From Copromyces sp. CBS 386.78 (Eukaryota; Ascomycota; Sordariomycetes; Sordariales; Sordariaceae): a DNA stretch of 64,000 nucleotides. A model generated the notes under the pieces. That model had not been told where the DNA came from, did no database searches, and was given only the letters and a program-made list of their open reading frames with translations. Shown piece after piece: positions 36,155 to 48,931 of this stretch (the first letter of the stretch is position 1; each line of letters opens with the position of its first letter). The DNA lies in NCBI GenBank assembly GCA_030685235.1, contig MU839102.1, positions 1-64,000 of the forward strand, in the 5' to 3' direction. Both the position numbers and the translations under genes were made by a program.

Positions 36155-37011
36155 GGTGTGGATTTGATATGACTTCCTGTTTTGGTGTTTGTTTATCTGT
36201 ATAAGTGATAGTGAAGCAAGTGCTGGGATTCCTATCTGGGTGGAAGTGTTGTTGGTCCAATTGGTTCGGTAGGTATCGTACGCTTTGGGTAGTTGCCCTT
36301 TTCGAAAAAGCGAAGCTTAGTACAAAGGCAATGATAGAGGCTCAAGCATAAGCATTTCGAACAAATTTGGTATCACGAGTGCCGTCTGCACCAAGCCTTG
36401 GGGAGCAACGGAGAGGAAAGGAGGAGAGTGGAAGGAAGCATCGCGGAAACTGTGATGGCGTACGCACATCCAAGGAAGTACATCATCGACTGGGGTTGCA
36501 ACCAATCAGACTGGAGGAGACCAATCCCGATTAGGTATCATGTAAAACCCCAACCTTATCGCTATCAGCATTGGCTCGTGCAAGCAATGAATGGAACCCT
36601 CGAGTGTCCTGGGATTTGGACCGCGTCTGGCCGCCGCGACATCTGCCCGGCCCCGCATTCCGGTACAGGGTCCGGTGTGTCCAGTGTTCGTCTTCTTTTA
36701 CATTAATCGGGACGACATATGAACGACATGAGCTGGCCTCCCTGCGATGTCGCTGCTGGAAACACCATGTCCAGGTTTTATCTGACTGTCTGTTGTATTA
36801 TCCCACGACACCAGTTCCGCCCAGTCAGCCAGTACACAAGTACATAGTGTATGTACAAAATGCAAGGCGGGACAGTGATAGATACGGCACATCTGGGGTC
36901 CCGTTCCGGGGTCCTGAATCGAGGCCGGGATACCTGGCTATCCCCGAGACCGGGATCCGCTTTATTTTTGCTGTGCTAGAGTCATCAGGTCGTGGAGAGC
37001 CCAAGATAACA

Positions 37012-37048
<37 letters not shown>

Positions 37049-37314
37049 GAAAGGAGAGGCGATAGTTGTGTTTCAAGCCGGAGGAGTCATACACCGCTTT
37101 GCTTTTATTTCCATTTCGGTCTTCTTTCTTTGCCATCTTCCTCTTTGCTTGTGGTCAAGTTGTTGTTTGTTCGTCTCCGAGATCGTCGCCGTCGACCCGT
37201 CCGCTAACAAAACACATTGTGTGGCCCTCTTGTTGTCGCAAAGAGAGCGCACTATTTACATTAAACCCTCCGCAAAAAACATCACCCCCGACCCGAACCA
37301 GAGCACAAACCACC
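36155..37314. other. Divergent promoter region between the MFS and fsf1 genes
   Basis: The two genes are transcribed away from each other and share this 1.16-kb region. It contains a (CT)n run at 37,015-37,045 and pyrimidine-rich text up to the fsf1 start, typical of fungal promoters. No supported gene. Confidence 0.5.
37015..37045. repeat. (CT)n microsatellite
   Basis: About 15 uninterrupted CT units some 270 bp upstream of the fsf1 start codon. It may act as a promoter pyrimidine tract or GA-type element. Confidence 0.9.
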
Positions 37315-38741
37315 ATGTCCGCCTCCCTGCCCGGCGCGCGCGCGCTTCCCGACTCGCAGTATGACTTGAGCACCTATTGGGGCCGCGTCAGGCATACCGC
37401 TGGCCTTACCGATCCGAGGTGAGCATAACTGCACCGAGAGAGACTGTGGATGGGAACAGGAGGAAGGAGGAAAAAGGGTCCGGAAGAGGGCTGTGTACAA
37501 TGCCTTCCATGGCGCATGCTCGTCATCGATGGGCGCAAACATACGGGCATTGATGGACTGGACGGAGGAGGGGATAAAGAAGGCCAATACCTGCAGACAT
37601 GTTTTGCTAACTGGCGCGCCATCTTCCCAGGACCCTTCTCGTTGGCAATGCCGGCCTCGAGCAAGCCAAGCAGCTGCTCGTCTCCTACAAGCAGGGACAG
37701 ATCAAGTCCATGACTCCCGAGTTGTGGCATGCCAAGAAGCTCGTCGATTCTACTCTCCATCCCGGTATGCATCACCAACATGCCCGCCCTGGCCGCATGC
37801 CGTTTGCTCACCGTTGCGTCGACATACCTTACCTGCAACTCAAGTCAAAGGACGGGAAAGGACACATGGGCTTACACAAATTGTGACATACAGACACCGG
37901 AGAAAAAGTCCTTCTGCCCTTCCGCATGTCCTGCTTCGTCCTTTCCAACTTGGTCGTAACAGCTGGCATGTTGACCCCCGGCCTTGGTGTACGTTATAAT
38001 CTCCCCGCTCCCCTACCCTCTTTCCCTTACTAACTCGTTTCCCACAACCAGAACCGCGGCACCATCGCCTGGCAAGTAGCCAACCAGTCGCTCAACGTGG
38101 CCATCAACTACGCCAACGCCAACAAGTCTTCCCCCCTGAGCTGGTCCAAGATTGCCGAGTCCTACTTCCTCGCAGTCGGCGCCTCCTGCGGCGTGGCCGT
38201 CGGTCTCAACAGCGTCGTCCCGCGCCTGAAGTCTTTGACGCCCTCGGCCCGGCTGATCCTCAGTCGTCTGGTCCCCTTCGCCGCCGTCGCCTCGGCCGGT
38301 GCCCTCAACGTCTTCCTGATGCGCGGCGAGGAGATGCGCAAGGGCATCGACGTGTACCCGGTCCTGTCGGCCGCCGACAAGGCCAAGCTCGTTGCTGAGG
38401 GCAAGGGCGAGGGCGATGTCGAGAGCTTGGGCAAGAGCAAGAAGGCAGCGACGATCGCCGTGGCGCAGACCGCCGTCAGCAGAGTGTTGAACAGCAGTCC
38501 TATTATGGTCATTCCCCCTCTTGTCCTGGTTAGGCTCCAGGCTACTCAGTGGTTGAAGAGGAACCCCAGGTACACGACCCCCATCAACTTGGGTCTGATC
38601 TTGGTGACCAGCTATGCCGTGTTGCCGTTGGCGCTAGCGGCGTTCCCCCAGATGCAGAAGATCGAGGCCGATAAGTTGGAGGGAGAGTTCAAGGGTCGTG
38701 GTGGTCAGGATGGTTTGGTTGTTTTCAACCGTGGTATCTAA
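37315..38741 (+). CDS. fsf1: Sideroflexin, mitochondrial serine/amino-acid carrier
   Basis: Inner-mitochondrial-membrane carrier; animal sideroflexin 1 imports serine for one-carbon metabolism and yeast Fsf1 is the counterpart. Exons 37,315-37,418, 37,631-37,764, 37,894-37,988 and 38,052-38,741 give 340 aa, close to the family's usual 320-340. Diagnostic motifs: LPDSQYDLSTYWGRVRH near the N-terminus, TLLVGNAGLEQA, HPDTGEK at 78-84 (split by intron 2), LPFRMS, and NQSLNVAINYANAN at 122-135. Hydrophobic spans lie at about 88-110, 148-172, 188-208, 253-275 and 297-318. The start is the only ATG preceding the conserved N-terminal motif. Introns are 212, 129 and 63 nt with good donors (GTGAGC, GTATGC, GTACGT). 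No cleavable presequence, as usual for this family. Confidence 0.95.
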
Positions 38742-41700
38742 AAAGAAGTGGCAAAAGAGGAGCGGGTTCTGTTGAGATGGGTCAGGTTAGGTCCTTCTGT
38801 CTTGAGGATGAAGGACCGAGGAGGATTGTACATACAATGGGCGGCATAGCCTTGGAGTTTTCTTGTTCATACGGCGGCGGCGGCGATGGCGGCGAAAGAC
38901 GGTGGCGATATCCCTGAAAAGCCATGTTAATTTGGTCGGTTCTTCTTTTTGTTCTTTTGTTTCGCCCCTTCTCGTCCTTTTGGTTGCGTTGGCTTCCCTC
39001 TTTGCATTGCTGCTCTTGTCTCCCGATTCCGTTCTCCGACCTCCTTTGCTTCATGGCATAGCAGTGGCGTTTGGTTATCATAAGCTGAGTACTACAGCCC
39101 CTTCCCGTCTTCCGTGCCCCGAGGCATTGGACCCCTCGATTACGCAGGTTGTTGACATATTCCTCAGATGTTTTCCTTTCAGTTCTTTTGGGGTTTGCTC
39201 CTTAGGTAGGCATGTCCCGCTCCCGTGCTGTCTCAGGTCGATAATGCTCGATAGCGCTCGTGCAGCTTCGTCGGAGCTCGGTTTAGGGCCAACCTTACCC
39301 CCCATGATGCACTTCTACAAATTGATCGTCCGCCGGAAACCGAAATTAACTTTGTCTTCAAAGCCTCCTCTCGAAGAAACTTCTCGAGCCGCCCCCTTAT
39401 CATCCCGACTTGCTCCTCCGCCAGCAACGGCCATGGTCTCCTCCGGTCACCGACAATTTTTCACCGGGCCTTGGCTTACCTTGCCTCGGCCTTGGTCCTC
39501 GCGGTTCGTTGTGTCACGTCACCGGATGTCGCGCTTCTCTACACAAAGTTTGTGTTTCGTGGCACTGCATGGCTCCGGCATTGCTTTCATTGCGCTTCAC
39601 TCAGCATTCTCGCCTCTTTGCTTCGTTTCCCTGCAACAGCATGCTGAGAAAACTGGGATTGTTGAACGCGTTTCGCTTTTGTGTTTGGTCGGCGTTGGTT
39701 TTGTCATCGATAAGGTATCCCAGTTGGTGCTGTGCAAGTAAATGGCAAGTGCTCCTGAGCTGTTGCAGGTTAGGTAGGCCAATGTGGCCATTTCAAAGTC
39801 CTTCTTTGCAAAATCTTGCAACATCCATGATGATTAGCGAGTTTCGTGGTTTGTCAACTGTCGAGGGAAGGGCCGGTAGTTGATGAGGCCCTGGAGTTGA
39901 CCTGGAGCTAGGAAACCATCTGCAAGTGCCACTGAGCAGCAGCATCATGGTTTGTCGACCATTCTCGAAAAAATCCATCTTTACAACTGCCATGGGCGTT
40001 GAGTTGCGTGATTTGCCCACGCTCATGGGTGGCCATTGGTGTCCTGGACCTGGACTTGGTATACAACTGGACTTGACCTGACCCTGGATCTTGACTTCTT
40101 GTATCTCGACTTGGCCTGGACCTGAACCTGGATTGGAGCCCGGGCAGATCCAGCCCCCTGGGCCTTGGATCTAGACGCTTGTATCACTCCAGATTAACGC
40201 ATCCTGGACCGTCTTTCCCTGATCGATTTGGTCTTCTTCCGTGTCATAGGAAATAAGGCCGAAAGCTAAAAATCATGGAAGCTGGTTTTATGCCTCGCTG
40301 ATACTAGTCAAACTGGTCAGTATTTCCTGTCACCTCGTTGCATGGTTGGTGGGCTTGCGATAGCCTGTCTGAGGCCCCCCGTCGACTCGGCTTCTATCTT
40401 GGAGCCTGCACGGGGTATGCTTCAGGTAAAACATTTGCTTGATGTCGTCAACAGGAACTTTGGTGATTGGGCAAAATAGAAGAGGAAATTATCGGACTTT
40501 CTGGTCCTTTATGCACATTGCCGAGCAGCAAAACAAAGTCCAACCTCCTCCCTAAGAGGTTGGGATCGAATGGCTGACGTGCGAGAGACGATGAGAAGCA
40601 GTAGAAGACCAATCAAGGAGAGCTGCAGTACATATTTGATTGCATACAAGTAGACGTCAATCGGTGACTTGGAGGACAGTGAATGAAACGACAAGGTTGC
40701 TGGCGACATAGTTTCAAGAAAGGAGGTTACCCTGAGAAATTGGTCCGGAACTTAGGCACCACAAGTGTGTGCACGATTTTCGGGAAGTCGAAGAAATGTT
40801 CCCATTCTGTCTTCACCTCTTTCTTTTTATAGAAGAAACAAAAAGAAGTCACGAAGTGTGATTTCACAAACCAGCATCTGTCAGAACTGAACATCTGGAT
40901 TTTTCATCTAGTCGTTGATATTCCATCCTATCTATCATTCCATATAGGTAGGAAGAAGGTTCACTTCTCATTCATCACCTATATGTAGCTTCTTTCGGTT
41001 CTTCATGTTCAAAAGGACTACCAGTTTACATTTGCCGGTCGTCAATGAGATGAGCATCATGTATATGGTTTTCGAACACCTAGACTATAACCCTGCAGGC
41101 TGGTTTGCGGATTTTCGTAATTTCGCCATGAGGCTCTTCGGTAACTCGCGGACGTCCGATTCCGCCTCGGTCAGGCGTCTGTCTGTCTGCCTTGCAGCTG
41201 GCAGGAGGAGTAGGCAGTTCGCATGGCAGAAAGAGGGCCACCGCGTGCTGATAGCGGAACGGAAAAGAAGGCTTGAAGTGATGGGGCAAGTGTCCAAATG
41301 CAAACAACGGGAATTACCTCTACAGTCCAGTGTGAAAACAGCCCACCAAAACCTCGGGTCGTGATCTTTTTGGCAGAAGTGCAGTAACAGAAAGCACTTT
41401 TAACCCTAACCTAAAGCCTTTCTGCCGCCCAAAAAAAGGGCTTTTCGTTGCTGTACTACTGCCAGACCTAACGAACGCGCCGTTATGAATCGCACTCGCG
41501 AACAAACCGTTTGAGGAACTAAATCTTAACCAGGCCATGCTATACGACCGATATAACATTATAAAATTGTTTTGATGGCTGGTTTCTCAACAAGCAGATC
41601 GATGTTGTGCTGAAACTCCGCCACGTCGACCCAAAGTGTTAGTGCATAGCACGTTTACAGGGGCTGATAGCGGCCGATCTCTAACGTCATTCTGCCAGTT

Positions 41701-44700
41701 CCCATGTTCGATTTTCACACCATTGAAGAGCACCGCAGTTGGCCAAGAAATGAGTAACGGTCGGTTCGGACTCATTCTTGACGTTTAAAATACTTATATA
41801 CGACCTTGCATTAACTATTCTGGTCGGAAAGGTCGATTTCCAGCTGAGTGAAAGTGCTGAGTTTTGCATGTCTTTGGGATGGGAAGTGAGCTCATATGAG
41901 CAAAAGAGTCGTGAACTTTTCATAGCCCTTTACCATTTTCCTCATACATCCTGTGACGCAGTTCCAATTTCTAGACGTGGACATCTTTACAGCATTTCGA
42001 CAGTCAAGTTATATCCTTTGATATCGGCGGTTTGCCCGCGTTTAAAAGTCATGGTGTGTTGATATGCATCTTCAAAGCAGACTACCAAAGTACGATACGC
42101 CTCTTCCCGAATCGCAGCAGGATTGCAGCACGCAGGAACCGAGCCGGAGAACTCCTTCAAACCCTAGCCTGGACACTTCCTCATCGTGCCTCGTGTAAAC
42201 AACCCCGGCGATACTTGGCTGGGCCGTTGTTCATCCATGAATCAACTCCTAGTGTTGGCTATACTTATACCAGATAGGAAGCATCACCAGCAAATATTAG
42301 GATAAAACCGACCATATGGCCCTTCAGGAAACGGGTTATCTCGGCAATCATCGCTGTGCATATTGCATACTGCAGGAGATGAAGTATTGACAACCCCGCA
42401 CATTGCATTCTGTACATTGTATATGCAACGGACATTCATGGACAGAATTCACAATCACGACCCCTCTGGTGAATCAACGTCAGTCTGTCTTCTCGTTGTC
42501 AACTTCCATTTCCATCTTGAAAGTGGTGATATCTCATCAAATTCCCCGCTGTCACCAGATGCAATACCACCACCACCATTATCACAACGTATCTCGCCCT
42601 CGCTTGTCTCCCCGTTGGTGGTGGTGATGGCCCTGGCCCGCCTGTCAGCAACCACTATGTCCAGGCCAGATGCACGCACTTTGCCATTTCGTTGTTTCCC
42701 GACCAACCACGACGCCTACAGACCCCCGGCACGGCATGGCGACAGACCGTTACCATTCACGGGCCAGGCTCCCAGGGTATAATTGGCTGAGGAAGACACC
42801 AACGAATTCGATAAAAAAGCCTGGATGGCGGAGATGCTGACGACTTTGTGGACGTCAGTCGAGCGGCCGAGCCGGGCACTTCTGGTCAAGGTTGGGGATA
42901 TCATGATCTCCAGACGTTCGAAATGTTGTACAGGACTCGTGGTGGACACATGGGGTTGAGTAAGTGATGATTGTGAATGTCCCCAAGTGCGGGGGCAGGG
43001 GTCGGCCACAACCAGATGGGATCATGGGCGTCTTCCTCGATAGCAAAATGCGCCACCTGAATGGAAGACCGGGACCCTGGGCAAGCGCCGCCGTTCACAA
43101 CTTTTGGATGCGGGAGGATTTATCCGAAAGTGGTGAGTGGTGCGTGTGGAAATGAAACCGTCGACATTTCCCCATCTTGGTCCTCAATAATACTCCGCTT
43201 GGGTCGCAAACACAAGGCTTGTCGATATGTCCAGTCGGAGAAGACATTGCCCTTTCAAATTTGTTGTGTTTGACAGGAACCTAACCTTTCATTGAACTGG
43301 CAGGTGATCGGTGATTTTCGACGACGATGATGTCAGGGAGGCAATTACAGGAACTAACACTGATGCGGAGGTGAAAGCCCTGAAGGACTGGTGGGCGGTT
43401 TCGGTATCATTGTGCGTCTGGGATTCGTTCTAGGTAAGTGAGTGGCAGTGGGCCTGCTTTTATATTTCCAGGCTGACACCGTTCGGCCGGTTACACGCCA
43501 ATAAGGGCAATGATGTCTCGTCTATTCCGGGCCCGGAACTCCACCGGAGGAGCCCTGTTTGTTGGCGTCGTTGGCAAGGACCCTGGGGATCTTGTAGTCG
43601 TTATATTGCCCGCTAAATTCGCGATGGTGCACGCAACTAAAACTCCCAAAGATCCAACAGACAACAAATTAAACAAAAGGGTAAGGGCTCTGCCGTCCCG
43701 TCCCCGATATATAATTGGACGTTTCAAGGGCGACGGCCAAGACATGATTCCATTCGACTGAGACTTGCTGATTAGCTATCACGAATAAGTCTTGCGCACA
43801 CAAGGAGAACGAGAAAGCAGTTTGAAAACTTTCGGAAATCACGCTCATGAGGAAGAAAAGCACAGTTTTATACAACCAACAGTGTGGCGACTCAAACCAA
43901 GGAAAGCCAAAAAGTAAGTATCCTGCCGCAGACCGCATGCACTTGTTTTATGCCTTGTATCATGCATTGCACATATCATGCTGAAGACGAATATCATACC
44001 ACCTGCCACTTGACCTGAACGTGTTCGAAGCCATGTCCTTCGACACAGGCAAACGGGCATGACAAGGAGGGGGCGATGTGAAATCGATGCTTCTACTTCT
44101 ATAGCATAGCATCGACGCGCAACACAGACCTTCAACGATGCAGTTCAAGATCCGGTTTCGAATTGCATGAGTACACTCGAAGAAACTGTATATATAGAAC
44201 CAGAGTGCCCGTGTAGAAAGCAACACAATCCAGACTATTTTCATCAGCTTCATTCGCAACTTGGATGGAAATCAAAGTGTCAGAAACCACAACAACACCT
44301 CTACCTATCATCCGACCAACCTGAATCCCTATGGAGCTCTCAAGAACCAGCTGCTAGCCTACTATGGAAGTCTTTCTAGCTTCCATCGTGATTCCGAGTC
44401 TTGATTTGATCCCAAGTCTCGAATCACTTCCATCGGAACTTTCCCTCATCGGGTTCTCCATAATCTGCTTGCTATCCTTCTTCTGTCTGGTATGTTGATC
44501 CGAAGTCTCCATCCCCCACTTGGCAGCGCAGAGCACTAACAAAAACGGACCGTGATATCAGACGGCGGAGAACAAAAGCAAGAAGGTCGGCCTCCTTGAG
44601 TTCGGCCAAGTCTACTTCCGAAAGGAAACAACCAAACCACTACATCGAACGTGGCAACTATGCCAGCAGGAACGGACAGTTCCAACGAAGAAAGTTCTAG

Positions 44701-46419
44701 CAAGGACGAACCAGATCCGATACATGCACGGGCGGCAGGATATAGGGACTCTGCCTAACAAAATCCCAGAGAGGAAGAGCGCAAGACCCAGAAAGGCAGA
44801 CCAAGCACAGGGACGGGACGACATTCCTCCCATTACCGGAAGGTTTTACGAGGCGTGGAAGAGAGTGAGAGAAAGAGATTAAAATTGATCAACTGGACGA
44901 GAACCTAGGCGATACCACGGTCCTAGGTAAGAACGAACGCACCTACATACCTACCTAAGGTAGGTACACTCCAGTTCGTTTTACGAGTGCGGACTACGCT
45001 AGGTACCTTAAGTACCATCCCCCAATTCCCCCACCAGGGCTGTGAACTGTCCATTGCCTGATACCGTACAACATTCGCGTACTGCACGCACCGCGCCGCA
45101 TTGCACACTAACAACGTCGAGTACCTCTAGTCCGACACATTACCGTACCGTATGGCTTGGACCTGTAAGATCGACGTGATCCCAGTGCGCTCCAAAGCGA
45201 CACAAGCCCCGGCCGTCAAAAAGTCCCAAACTCCAGGTACCAGTAGCGTGATACGGCCTAGCCTACCCCGGCCGTCGCGCAGTCTGGCAACTCAGCACCT
45301 GTAATGTAATGATCTAGGTACATCAATCTTATCATATACAAAACGCGACCAAAACACCAATCCCAAAGGGCGCAAAACGCCGCCCCCCCCTTCCCCATCC
45401 GGGGCCAATTCAGAGTTACGACATCGTCCCGTCGTGATTCTCGTCTTGTTCGTCACTGCTCTCCTTATCCAGACCTTGGCACCCTGGGGCTGCCTTGGTG
45501 AACGGAAAAAAGCAGTTTCCTTCCGTCCTCTCTTCTTCGCATGTCAATGGCAAACTTGCTGTGGCTCCTGGCTTTGAAAAGCTCGATACGGTCAAACAGG
45601 CCACTCGACTCTCCGCTTTCCGCCCGAATCCAGTAGCCGCTGCCACCTACGTTGCCTTTCAGCAGCCTGTGATACAACACACACACACGGCACTCGACTT
45701 TTCATTTGACTCGCCCTTGCTTCCTTCTCCTACGACGACCAGCGCATCATCACAGACTCTTCCTCCTTCAGAGTTGTACGTACCTACCTTATTGTGCCTT
45801 CGCCAACGGACGAGGTTTGCGATTGCGACTGAAACAAGCAAAAAAAGCGCCCAGTTTCCTCCGAGATCAAAGACGGGCAGGCAGGCTGCGACAACCAGCC
45901 GCAAAAAGATTCATTTCTTCCCCTTTGCGCTCCAGCTGCCCCAAGGGAACGCCTACCACCCGACGTCTCAGCACATCCCGAGTTCAGCAAGACAACGCCT
46001 ACTTCAGTTACCACGTCTACCACGCCTACCAAGGCACAATTCAACAGCGGGCGGGAGCAACACTGAATGAAAGCCGTCCTCCTCCACTCCCGCCGCCATC
46101 TCCCGGTAAAGCTAAACCTGCATTGAATCCTCCTTCTCCTGCTCCTCCTCCTTCTCCTTCAAACTGAAAAAAATAACCCGGCCCGGGCCACCATCCATTG
46201 CCCCCCCTCCAAAGGGTCTTGCCCGACCCAACCGACCCATTGTCCATTTCCTCCTTATTATTTCCCCTCCCACCGCGTCTTCCATCACGTCAGCCCGTCT
46301 CCCGTCGCGCGCGCAAGGACCCCGACCGCAACAACTGGCAGACGCACAACTCATCCCGTCGCCGGCAACCCTCCTCTGCACGCAGAAGGAATCGCGATCA
46401 GCTCTACAAGTACAAAACC
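38742..46419. other. 7.7-kb intergenic region
   Basis: No supported gene. The longest open frame (38,863-39,741, +) begins at a TTG, overlaps the fsf1 3' untranslated region and encodes Leu/Ser/Pro-rich text with no known domain, so it is treated as chance. Degenerate GGACTTGACCTG-type repeats lie at about 40,040-40,145, TTTTAACCCTAACCTAAAG at 41,397, and TACC/GGTA tetramer arrays at 44,938-44,970. The last 1 kb before the kinase gene is rich in CCTTC and CACC text and probably forms its promoter and leader. Confidence 0.5.
40035..40145. repeat. Degenerate GGACTTGACCTG minisatellite
   Basis: Repeated variants of GGACCTGGACTTG, GGACTTGACC, GGATCTTGAC and GGCCTGGACCTGAACC within about 110 bases, with irregular spacing. 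Non-coding. Confidence 0.55.
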
Positions 46420-48931
46420 ATGTCGACGCCCACAACCGCCACGGCTACGCTGCATCGCTCCTATTCGGACCGGTACCATCCGCAGTTTGCATCGTATCAG
46501 CATCATCACCAGCCTTATCCCGTCCAGGCCAACGCCTCCTCCCTTTATTCCCAGAATACTACCAATCTCCCCAGCATTCTGTCGCCCACAGGAACACGAC
46601 AGCCATTTCCAGACTCGCCTTCGGCCCAGTACTCGCTCGTCGACCACCAACCACCAGTCAACCCGCCGCCGCCTCTGATCGCAAACTCGGTCGTTCTCAA
46701 GCCCATCACCCGAACATTACCGCCCCCTCACCCGCACCTGTCTCAACAAGTTCCTCCCCAGCGTTTGACCCTTCAACCTGGGCCCGATCATACAGCCATG
46801 GCGGCACGCCCCAACCCTGAGGGGTCTCAGCCTGCCTCACAGCAGAATAAGAGGAAAAGGCAACGCGGAGAGACCAACTGGGCAGAGTTTTATTCTAACG
46901 GCCTACCTAAGGAAGTAATTGTGATTGACGACGACACCCCCGAGCCCGAGGGCACGGCTACTAGGAGCGTGGCCTCTCAAACGCTGTCCAATGCCCACGT
47001 CGTCACCAACCAGTCAGCTCCATCTCAGCCGACGGCTAAGCGGCCCAGGCCGAATGACCACTACGACCCCGTCCACCACAGCAACTATGTCCCGTCCCAG
47101 AACCAAGCACCGCGTTCGCTGCCGTCCGCTTCCAATTCCCTCAACTCGCCCGCGTCTACTAGCAATAGAACAAACTCGGCCCAGCACACCACGACGGCAA
47201 CATCGCTAGGCTCACTCTCATCGCAGAGTTATAACGATGACTACGCACAACCAGGTACAAAACGGAGGAAGCTCACCCGACAGCAGGCCAATGAGGCCAA
47301 GCGTCGGGAAACGGCTCATGCCGATACCTTTGCCGTGTACAAACCGCCTCCATATCCTCCCAAGAAGGCCGGCGAAGTACATGTCAAGGTCATTGCGGAC
47401 GTAAGTTTAAACCATGGAGCGTCGACTGGTAGTCACTTTCTGACTTGGGCTTTTGCAGACTTCGCCGAATCGGGGGAATAATGTTGACGATGATGATGGT
47501 CACATGATTGTGGTTCCCGGCAATGATCTTACCGATAGATGTAAGTCGACCGACTGTGGCCATCTGCCGAGGGTAACTGACAAACTAATGATTGTTGCAG
47601 ACGAAATTATCAAGCTGCTCGGCCAAGGCACTTTCGGCAAAGTTGTACAGGCAAAGGACAAGAGGCGCAATAAGCTTGTCGCAGTGAAAATTATCCGCTC
47701 TGTCCAGAAGTACCGAGACGCGAGCAAAATTGAGCTGCGCGTGCTAGCAACCTTGAAGGCGAACGACGAGGAGAACCGGAACCGTTGCATTCATCTCCGG
47801 GACTGCTTCGATTTTCGTGGCCACATCTGCATCGTCATGGATTTGCTTGGGCAGAGCGTGTTTGACTTCCTGAAGGAGAACAACTTTGTGCCTTTTCCCA
47901 ACAGTCAAATCCTGGCCTTTGCTCGTCAGTTGTTTACTAGCGTCGCTTGTAAGCATCTTTTCGTTTTCTTTGTATTACTAGGGGGAGGCACTAACGAGAA
48001 AATAGTCTTGCACGACCTCAACCTGATCCACACCGATCTCAAACCTGAGAACATCTTGCTCTGCAATCAAGAGTATCAGACGTTTACATACTCGCGCACT
48101 ATTCCGTCATCTTCCACGCTCACAAACCGCCGAGCTGTCCATAGAAAGGTTCTTCTAGACACGGAGATCAGGCTCATCGACTTTGGGTCCGCCACTTTTC
48201 AGGATGAATACCATTCATCTGTCGTTAGCACTAGACATTATCGTGCGCCCGAAATCATACTCGGCCTGGGGTGGTCCTTCCCCTGTGATATATGGAGCAT
48301 TGGCTGCATCCTGGTAGAATTTTACACAGGTGACGCCTTGTTCCAGACACACGACAACCTGGAGCATCTGGCAATGATGGAGGCCGTTGTGAACCACAAG
48401 ATCGATCCCACGTTGGTCCAGCAAGTCAACAGGATGACCAGGAATGGTGGCAACCCGGCCGCGAAGTATGTGCTCCCCTTTACTCTTTTTGAAATCTCAC
48501 GAGACTAATCGCGACTATCGAACTCATATAGGTTTTTCAAGCGCTCAAAACTGGACTACCCTGCTCCCGATACCACCCGTGCATCCAAAAGATTCGTGAA
48601 GGGCATGAAGTCTCTCGATGTCAGTATTACCGATTCCTTTTTTTTCCTTTTTAGTTTGACGCCCCGCTGACAGGATGCACAGGAAATCATTCCTGCTAGA
48701 AATAGTCGCTTCCTTTCTCTGTTCCTGGATCTTTTAAAGAAGATCTTTACGTATGACCCCAACAAGCGTATTACCGCCAGGGAAGCCCTTCAACACGAAT
48801 GGTTCAGAGAGCACCTTCCACCAGACGACGGTACCGAAGCCACCCGAATCAGGCTCGAGAAGGAGACAGAACGACAACGCCGGGAGGCGGAAGCGCGGAG
48901 AACTATGCTACCGGCCATGCACTCAGCATGA
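46420..48931 (+). CDS. LAMMER-family (CLK-type) dual-specificity protein kinase
   Basis: Phosphorylates Ser/Thr/Tyr; relatives (yeast Kns1, fission yeast Lkh1, animal CLKs) act on SR proteins, Pol III repression, growth and development. Exons 46,420-47,400, 47,459-47,540, 47,601-47,948, 48,006-48,465, 48,532-48,619 and 48,683-48,931 give 735 aa. The long N-terminal arm (1-354) is Pro/Gln/Ser-rich with basic patches ([17 protein letters not shown]) that could be nuclear signals. Kinase domain: GQGTFGKV (362-369), VAVK with K384, HTDLKPEN (D481), DFGSAT (D529), [14 protein letters not shown], and EHLAMMEAV (590-598). The start is the first ATG after an upstream frame that lacks one. The last intron has two in-frame acceptors 9 nt apart (before 48,674 or 48,683); the upstream one would add DAQ (738 aa). 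Confidence 0.93.

Noticed and set aside
38863..39741. Plus-strand open frame of 292 codons as a gene
   Set aside because: It starts at TTG just downstream of fsf1, in its probable 3' untranslated region, and encodes low-complexity text without a family.
45495..46167. Open frames of 191 and 153 codons just upstream of the kinase
   Set aside because: They overlap each other in different frames, are Ser/Pro/Arg-rich, and sit in the likely promoter and leader of the kinase gene.
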